DNA of 64,000 bases from IMG/VR virus record IMGVR_UViG_3300036985_010228, positions 1 to 64,000 of that record; one strand, written 5' to 3'. Below the pieces are notes generated by a model, which saw only the letters and a program-made list of their open reading frames with translations, was not told the DNA's origin and did no database searches. Shown here piece after piece: positions 59,601 through 64,000 of this stretch (its first letter is position 1; the number at the start of each line of letters is the position of its first letter). A program made the translations under genes and the position numbers. Source of the DNA: a virus.

Positions 59601-62147
59601 GACTCGGCGACGGCGGGCGGGCTTCTTCGGATCACGGCAACCCCTGCTGAGGTCAACCTCGACACGTCCTACGGCTACGGGCTGGTGGACCCGTTCCTGA
59701 ACGGTCGTCGAGTCTCTGCGTTCGACGCCAAGCTCAATCTCGACCGGGACACCTCAGGGGCGGGTGGTGCTGCCCTCACCATGAAGGACACCCACCGCGA
59801 GGCGCGGCTCGGGAACATTCTCTACCAGGACAACGGAGCGAGCGGGAAGCTCGTCTTCGCCCAGCCGTCGTTCTCTCTCGTGGGGGCAACACCACCTACC
59901 TCGCAGGGGTGGGCGGCGTTCACTGACCCTGGGTTTGGAACTCCGACCACCTTCGCGAACGGACCTGAGACTCTGCTGACAGGGGCGGGCGGGCTCGTCC
60001 CGTGGCTCTGGGTCCAGGCGCTCCCCACTCCTGCAATCAGCACAGGCCGCACTTGCGAGTTCCGGCTCTCGGTGAATGACTACGCGCTGAGCGGGTCGGG
60101 CACGACGGGCCTGAGCTTCTTGGCGAGCGTCAGCAACAGGATCGTGGCCGTCACGTTCACTGGGCCGGACCTCGTCAATCTAGTGGACGTGACTGGGCCG
60201 GTTCTGGCGAGCGCCGCTGTTCCGTGGAGTGACGGGGCACGGCGCACCTACCGCCTGGAGGTGAGCCCCTCCGCCAACCTCGTCGAACTCTACGTGGACG
60301 ACGTGCTGGCCACGTCGTTCGCCTTCGTCGCGTTCCCGCTCTTCGCAGCTACCGCAGACGGGCTCTCGTTCGGATACCTGGCTGAGGTCGGGGCTTCGTT
60401 CGAGGTCTCCCTGAACAGCCTCTGCTTCATGGAGCGGCTCGACGGGGTGGCCAACCTTCACCGGACGTTTGGGATCTGGAAGGGCGGAGACTTCTCGAAC
60501 CTCGACAACTGGGAGATCCCCCGGTCCGACGGCCTGAGCGTCCCCAACTCCGACCCCGCCTCGGCTCCCGTGGACATGGACTGGCGCTCGGAGTGCTGGG
60601 TCCGTCTGTTCGTGGACCCGACGTTCGGTGCAGTCTTCCTTCGACCTGACCTGCCCGCTCCTCCGGGGTACACAGGTGACTTCGCCACGCAGTCGCTCGA
60701 CCCGACAGCTTCTTGGGCTCGCGTCGATTACGCCAAGCTCCCCAGGGCAGAGAGCGACACCAGGTTCGGGTCCGTCTTCTTCGGCGCGCTCAATCCGGCG
60801 GCCTCGACGATCCAGTTCTGGAACGAGGTCCGCTACCGGGTCTTCACGCACACCTCCATTGACTACCGAGCGCCCCAGCGAATGGCGCTCAATCAGTGGA
60901 ACGTCATTTCGAGCGGCGACTACCTGAAGGACCGGACCCCTGAGCAGGTCATTGTCGCGGCCTTGACCCCCACGAGGGTCAGCCTCCGCCCGGCGCATAT
61001 CTTCGCGAACCGAGTCTTCCAGGTCATTGTCGAAGGGGTGCCTCTCGCGCAGGCCACCTGGCGCTTCAACGCCGACAGCCAGGAGATCACCCTCTTCAAC
61101 GCACTGCCCTCGACGGGCTACCCGGTCACGGTCGTCTTCGCGGTCGGCAAGCCGGTCACGACCACCTACCTCCAGAGCCAACCGCTCCCTGAGTCGCAGA
61201 CGATCCTCAATGAGGGGACGCCCGTCGTTCCAATGGGGCAGGTCGGCCAGGCGACGGTCTCCACTGTCTCGGGTGACGGCGGGCCGACGCCTGCCTTCCC
61301 TCCAGCGGTCCCTGCGGACCCAGCGTACTTCCTCCGGGACCAGTACCTCGTCCGGAAGTTCGTGGACGACCCGGACCTGCTGTACGAGCAAATGGACTTC
61401 TTCCAACTGGAGGACGACGGCGTCCGGGGGAAGATCTCGTCCTTCTGCGACGGTCCAGGAAACGGCACGGGCCTCCGCGAACTCGGCCTCGACGGGTCGA
61501 GCTTCACCGAGAACCTCTCCCCAGTCACGTCTCCGTCGGCCTCCAACTTCGGTCGGGGTGCCGGACGGTTCGGCCCAGTGCTGTTCGCCTCGGGCGGGCG
61601 CGCAGGAGTCATGGGGCTCCTCGGACCTGCCAGCTACGTCACTCCCTTCTCAGGTCCCAATCCGGCCCCCACCGGACTGCGGGCGGCAATGCTCTCGCCG
61701 ACAGGACCCTCGGCAGGGGTGGTACCCGGCTCAGGCGAAGGTGCAATCAACAGGGAGGTCTTCTGGGTGCTCAGGCTGGGCTCCAGCCCAGGCTCGGTCC
61801 TCGCGAATGCGATCCCGCCGATCGACACCCCACTGATCGAGGGGACGATCCTCCTTCCAATCGTTCCGGTCACGGCGGACCAGAGCTACGCCTCGGCTGG
61901 CCCGGCCCCAATCAGCCCGTCGGTCGCAGGTCCCGCCACAGGTGCCGCCTGGTATCAAATGGCTGCGGCGGCCTCGTACCCACGATTGGGTCCATGGGCG
62001 GGCTTGGCGGCCCTGACCACGAACTCGCTTCTGTACGGGTCCTCGTCCCTTCAGCCCTCAGGCGTCCCGCTCTCAGGACAAGGTATGGTTCTTCGAGGTG
62101 GCATTCCTCTGCCTGCGGCCCCGGTTCCGGTGTCCGGGGTGCTCTGA
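56610..62147 (+). CDS. Very large baseplate/tail structural protein (1845 aa)
   Basis: The largest protein in the window. Its N-terminal ~280 residues are helical and include SRVRAVADQITTVFLNSLPS and YAQQFQAIAEELARIQV, resembling baseplate-wedge regions. A His-rich stretch (NVSNHHRTTGG, PHYHTVKI, GPDHVHVI, AHTHD) around residues 190-260 may bind metal, as in fibre/spike collars. The remainder is beta-rich, with several jelly-roll-like domains up to the end. Assignment rests on size, composition and position after gp25- and J-like genes. GATG and CATC are entirely absent across its 5.5 kb by my reading. Confidence 0.75.
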   Translation: MATDPTPKSRATGGLVTVLPASVTGPTVQNPAPFDQEGQVDESRVRAVADQITTVFLNSLPSNYVAETKGPYYAQQFQAIAEELARIQVTSEDAYEDADYNFTRPEVLFQFLADLIFPTSAETGLPNLDGDLTYRAFLQKMVVLLLKGSKTVTLLEGVEALTDAEVSVLDESDFIGKPGVGWGVANRFTFEVNVSNHHRTTGGSTVDPHYHTVKINAAGEGVTTGITWADGSGPDHVHVILGFLVAEASATGLPAHTHDLLSDFANLPIILAQNVAIVMRALRPAHTLYEYRNLFRETYRHVFTDDYQKLELDSYYYDDFRKYCTGVKEIGSSTGVIFADRYTLNDVVSFRSVRVGAPLVIASGANAGRYLVREVLSFPFGDDPVARAYTTSPTGLSGTASVVDGAFVDLLQDWALAVPGEVLTFAVGPNAGRYVLETVLGLNGGPVGSAAGPATEVRPAVCFLRVGPKFPAAASGVAYTVEVDRLGIRSSIEVTNEDVASQFFAPPAGGQASFFTARGPLVRRYGDATPATRSDVTVLYDGVPVAVSDVNPYTGEVTLSAPLARFAPGAHTVTISYRWFPAPLMGFAGLNTKGVTLNRWSLAGGRNTTSPTSGGYWGGFRTSRFPLSLGLGRFPKRKPPVRIAHRYIAFERAYTSALNSPTTLLLNQAPGRVSVPYAEADVVPTAVQYEGTASPATPWTAKGSVTGTSDGDRYTLTDSSTTEVGYWSQDFELPVASVVGTAARFQIESYTLDGVFTGVGFGIHNDRRLYLAGALVVNGLKHIGLLARPGELNALSSWIVGPLANSTILAPKIVTCTLAQAPKLLASGQKFQILSGNQAGVYTVDQVFLDRRRNLATITIVETFPGNPALFGNKYVDLVFETAWDAGQCTWRLYASTRNDSVQLVFGGATGGTLATVSGGPVLASPAYLGPDVLPQGSGRYLWGSFDRKATNTTTWDFVRYLSTPDGGTRFSRGTVVDTQMTGDPEDAEWFLTTPYGDSATAGGLLRITATPAEVNLDTSYGYGLVDPFLNGRRVSAFDAKLNLDRDTSGAGGAALTMKDTHREARLGNILYQDNGASGKLVFAQPSFSLVGATPPTSQGWAAFTDPGFGTPTTFANGPETLLTGAGGLVPWLWVQALPTPAISTGRTCEFRLSVNDYALSGSGTTGLSFLASVSNRIVAVTFTGPDLVNLVDVTGPVLASAAVPWSDGARRTYRLEVSPSANLVELYVDDVLATSFAFVAFPLFAATADGLSFGYLAEVGASFEVSLNSLCFMERLDGVANLHRTFGIWKGGDFSNLDNWEIPRSDGLSVPNSDPASAPVDMDWRSECWVRLFVDPTFGAVFLRPDLPAPPGYTGDFATQSLDPTASWARVDYAKLPRAESDTRFGSVFFGALNPAASTIQFWNEVRYRVFTHTSIDYRAPQRMALNQWNVISSGDYLKDRTPEQVIVAALTPTRVSLRPAHIFANRVFQVIVEGVPLAQATWRFNADSQEITLFNALPSTGYPVTVVFAVGKPVTTTYLQSQPLPESQTILNEGTPVVPMGQVGQATVSTVSGDGGPTPAFPPAVPADPAYFLRDQYLVRKFVDDPDLLYEQMDFFQLEDDGVRGKISSFCDGPGNGTGLRELGLDGSSFTENLSPVTSPSASNFGRGAGRFGPVLFASGGRAGVMGLLGPASYVTPFSGPNPAPTGLRAAMLSPTGPSAGVVPGSGEGAINREVFWVLRLGSSPGSVLANAIPPIDTPLIEGTILLPIVPVTADQSYASAGPAPISPSVAGPATGAAWYQMAAAASYPRLGPWAGLAALTTNSLLYGSSSLQPSGVPLSGQGMVLRGGIPLPAAPVPVSGVL

Positions 62148-62167
62148 TACTTGGGGATCGCTACGTC

Positions 62168-62174
62168 GCCTATC
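62168..62174 (+). promoter_or_regulatory. GCCTATC motif in the gap before the 62230 gene
   Basis: The 82-base gap 62148-62229 contains GTCGCCTATCTTCC, resembling the other CYCTAT words upstream of genes. It is about 56 bases before the ATG at 62230. No hairpin occurs in this gap. Confidence 0.25.
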
Positions 62175-62229
62175 TTCCGCGAAGGGAGCGGCCTCACCTG
62201 AGCAGGATTGAATGCGACAGAAGGACTCA

Positions 62230-62844
62230 ATGCCTAGGCCGAAGCAAGGCTTCAAAATGGGAGCAGCCATTCGCTACAACGACGCGATCCTGGGCGCGAA
62301 GGGCAAGTTCCTTATCGAGCTTCGGGACTCCCGCACGGGCGACCTTCTCCACTACGAGGAGAAGGACAATATCATCACGCTCGACGGCGGCGTGCTGGCG
62401 GCAATGCTCTTTGCTGCTGGAGCCACCAGCACGAGCGGGATCACCATGCTCTCGGTCGGCACAGGGGCGACCGGCCCGCTGCTGAACCCAGACGCTCCGG
62501 ACCCCCGGCAGAGGCACCTCAACGCCGAGATTGCGCGCAAGCCGTTCTCCAGCGTGACGTTCCGAACCTCGGCAGGCGCTGTGTCTTCGGTGCCCACGAA
62601 CGTCGTGGACTTCACCACGATCTTCGGTGAGGGTGAGGCGGTCGGCCCGCTCAACGAAATGGGCCTGCTGCGGACGATCTCCATGAACCCGCTGGTGCTG
62701 AACCCGGTCCCCTCGGTGTTCCCCGCATACGACCCCACTGTCGATCTGACCTTGTTCGACGTGGAGGTCAACGCACTTACATTTTCTGTCGTCTCAAAGC
62801 CAAGTACCTCAATACTTTCGGTCACTTGGCGGCTTACATTCTGA
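62230..62844 (+). CDS. Virion-associated protein with atypical 3' codons (204 aa)
   Basis: A 204-aa protein with AAGGA 4 nt before the chosen ATG (62230); an ATG at 62212 would add six residues. The N-terminal half (FLIELRDSRTGDLLHYEEKD ... ITLDGGVLAAMLFAAGA) has a strand-helix pattern I have seen in phage tail proteins of unknown function. The final ~25 codons switch to AT-richer usage (ACT, TTT, TCA, AAG, CCA, AGT, ATA, CTT) just before an endonuclease gene, a mark of recoding by a neighbouring homing element. Confidence 0.7.
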   Translation: MPRPKQGFKMGAAIRYNDAILGAKGKFLIELRDSRTGDLLHYEEKDNIITLDGGVLAAMLFAAGATSTSGITMLSVGTGATGPLLNPDAPDPRQRHLNAEIARKPFSSVTFRTSAGAVSSVPTNVVDFTTIFGEGEAVGPLNEMGLLRTISMNPLVLNPVPSVFPAYDPTVDLTLFDVEVNALTFSVVSKPSTSILSVTWRLTF

Positions 62845-62887
62845 TCTTGGCACACCACTAGATACTTCACCGTGGTATCATAGTGTC

Positions 62888-64000
62888 GTGACCAACAAGC
62901 TGACCTGCATGGTGTGCGGAAGAGTCGGGTTCCTTCGCCTTCCGAGACACCTGAGCCAGATACACAAGATGGGTGGGGACGAGTACTGTGCCCTCTTCCC
63001 AGGTTCAATCCTGGAGGTCCCGTCGGCGGGAACGCCAAAGTGCGCTTCCTGTGGTGTCCCCGTCGAAGGCTACAGCCCACGGGCGGCGAACGTGAAGTGC
63101 GAGGAATGCAGGACCACCCCAACCTACCGCAAGAAGGGTGCGGGCGACCCCAAGCTCGTCACTTGTTGTCTGTGCGGCCTGTCCCGGAAAAGACTCGGAG
63201 AGCACCTGGAAAACAAGCACTCCCTCACACCCGCAGAGTACACCACAGCCTATCCTGGTGCTCTTGTGGGGGTTCCTGGAACCCGTGCTCGATCAGAGGG
63301 TTGCAAGGAGAAAATGAGGGCAACTGCAAAGATTCGGTGGGCGAGCCCTGGGGAGAGGGAGGCCCAATCTACTCGTCTGAAAGAGTCTGCCCCCTGGAAG
63401 GGAAAACACCTAGGTCCAAGGCACCGGGGAGCAATCTCACTCGGTGGTACAGGCGTGCCACACACCCTTACCAGCGAACAACGAAGACAGAGGGGTATGC
63501 GGGGCAAACAGGTTCTTGGGGTTGTTCGCCAGCAACCCGGACATTCAGAGAGTCTCTCTCAAGGCCAGAAGTCCCGGCGTTTACACGACCCGCTAGTTGG
63601 GTTCAGCAATCCTGAGACGCGCCGCAAGTCCCTCACCTCCCGGATCAAGAACGGCACCCTTGCTCCGCAAGGATCTGGTCGTGGTATCTGTGGTTTTCGG
63701 GTGGGCATCCCCCACTACTGCCGCTCGACTCTGGAGGCAAACTTCGCTCGTGTGTTGACCCACTTCAAGGTCCGGTACAACTACGAGCCAAAGGTGTTCA
63801 AGCTCGCCTCAGGGTCAATCTACATCCCCGACTTCTACCTGCTCGACCCGATCCCTGAGCTTGGCGTTCCTGCGGGCTGGGTCGAGTTGAAGGGCTGGCG
63901 GAAGGCAGACGGGACCGTTACCTCTCAAGCAAAGATTGGTGCCTTCGTCCAGGAGTACGGTAGCCCCATAGTGGTGATCGCTGAACGCGACCCTCTGTGG
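62888..64000 (+). CDS. Partial zinc-finger PD-(D/E)XK endonuclease (truncated by window edge)
   Basis: From GTG 62888 the frame stays open for 371 codons to the window edge, so the 3' end is missing. The N-terminus has two Ros/MucR-like zinc fingers (CMVCGRVGFLRLPRHLSQIH and CCLCGLSRKRLGEHLENKH, each followed by a Tyr-x-Pro-Gly word) with a CxxC/CxxC ribbon between them. A basic linker follows. The C-terminal nuclease has Glu283 (STLEANF), Asp315 (IPDFYLL) and Glu333-x-Lys335 (VELKGW), the PD-(D/E)XK signature of phage Vsr-like or EDxHD homing enzymes. Predicted to be a site-specific homing endonuclease with its own DNA-recognition fingers. Confidence 0.8.
   Translation, partial: MTNKLTCMVCGRVGFLRLPRHLSQIHKMGGDEYCALFPGSILEVPSAGTPKCASCGVPVEGYSPRAANVKCEECRTTPTYRKKGAGDPKLVTCCLCGLSRKRLGEHLENKHSLTPAEYTTAYPGALVGVPGTRARSEGCKEKMRATAKIRWASPGEREAQSTRLKESAPWKGKHLGPRHRGAISLGGTGVPHTLTSEQRRQRGMRGKQVLGVVRQQPGHSESLSQGQKSRRLHDPLVGFSNPETRRKSLTSRIKNGTLAPQGSGRGICGFRVGIPHYCRSTLEANFARVLTHFKVRYNYEPKVFKLASGSIYIPDFYLLDPIPELGVPAGWVELKGWRKADGTVTSQAKIGAFVQEYGSPIVVIAERDPLW

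Noticed and set aside
62914-63615. 233-aa plus-strand ORF near the right edge
   Set aside because: Overlaps, in another frame, the longer zinc-finger endonuclease frame (62888 to the edge) that shows coherent domains. Composition of the 233-aa frame is random.
1-64000. CRISPR array, insertion sequences, attachment sites, integrase
   Set aside because: No regularly spaced direct repeats, transposase motifs or tyrosine/serine recombinase signature seen in any frame. The only short tandem array (46921) has no spacers.

Overview
The window is a 64 kb piece of a high-GC tailed-phage genome (Caudoviricetes, contractile-tail/myovirus type). It carries baseplate gp25/W-like and J/gp6-like proteins, several very large virion proteins, a bank of tail-fibre-like genes and a phage-encoded replication set. 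There is no integrase, repressor cassette, tRNA, rRNA or CRISPR array, so a virulent phage is likely. The host cannot be named. Strong Shine-Dalgarno sites and a lipobox signal peptide point to a bacterium with high GC. Nearly all genes lie on the + strand in tightly packed, translationally coupled arrays. The exceptions are three short genes at the left edge and a two-gene block at 15.0-19.8 kb.

Layout. (a) 0-1.4 kb, minus strand: a truncated exported peptide, a zinc-binding hypothetical and an HNH endonuclease. (b) 1.5-14.7 kb, plus strand: large structural proteins (1474 and 1839 aa) interleaved with a papain-like cysteine protease, two holin-like membrane proteins and a hexapeptide-repeat beta-helix protein. 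(c) 15.0-19.8 kb, minus strand: a UvrD-like SF1 helicase of 1331 aa and a partner gene. (d) 19.9-33.5 kb, plus strand, replication and nucleotide metabolism: a deoxyribosyltransferase-NUDIX fusion, SNF2-type ATPase, possible helicase loader, DnaB-like helicase, a free-standing CHC2 primase zinc finger, a family-A DNA polymerase with an inserted zinc ribbon, small accessory proteins, a lipoprotein and a tandem cold-shock-domain protein. (e) 33.6-43.7 kb: tail-fibre/appendage proteins, several of them paralogous. (f) 43.9-48.5 kb: small proteins, including a C39-like protease fused to a pyrophosphatase-like domain, a tandem-HTH protein and an RHH protein. (g) 49.4-62.8 kb: baseplate and tail proteins, invaded by two GIY-YIG homing endonucleases, a four-finger C2H2 protein and, at the right edge, a zinc-finger PD-(D/E)XK endonuclease that runs off the window.

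The most striking signal is compositional. The tetranucleotide GATG/CATC is almost absent from the core genes, zero by my reading in the 5.5 kb gene 56610-62147. It is avoided through synonymous codon choice: Ile is ATT after a codon ending in C and ATC otherwise, and the codon before ATG ends in A rather than G. The homing-endonuclease and C2H2 genes do not follow this rule, which marks them as recent arrivals. Two of the endonucleases sit next to core genes whose adjoining end is written in atypical AT-richer codons, as expected when an invading element carries recoded, cleavage-resistant flanks with it.
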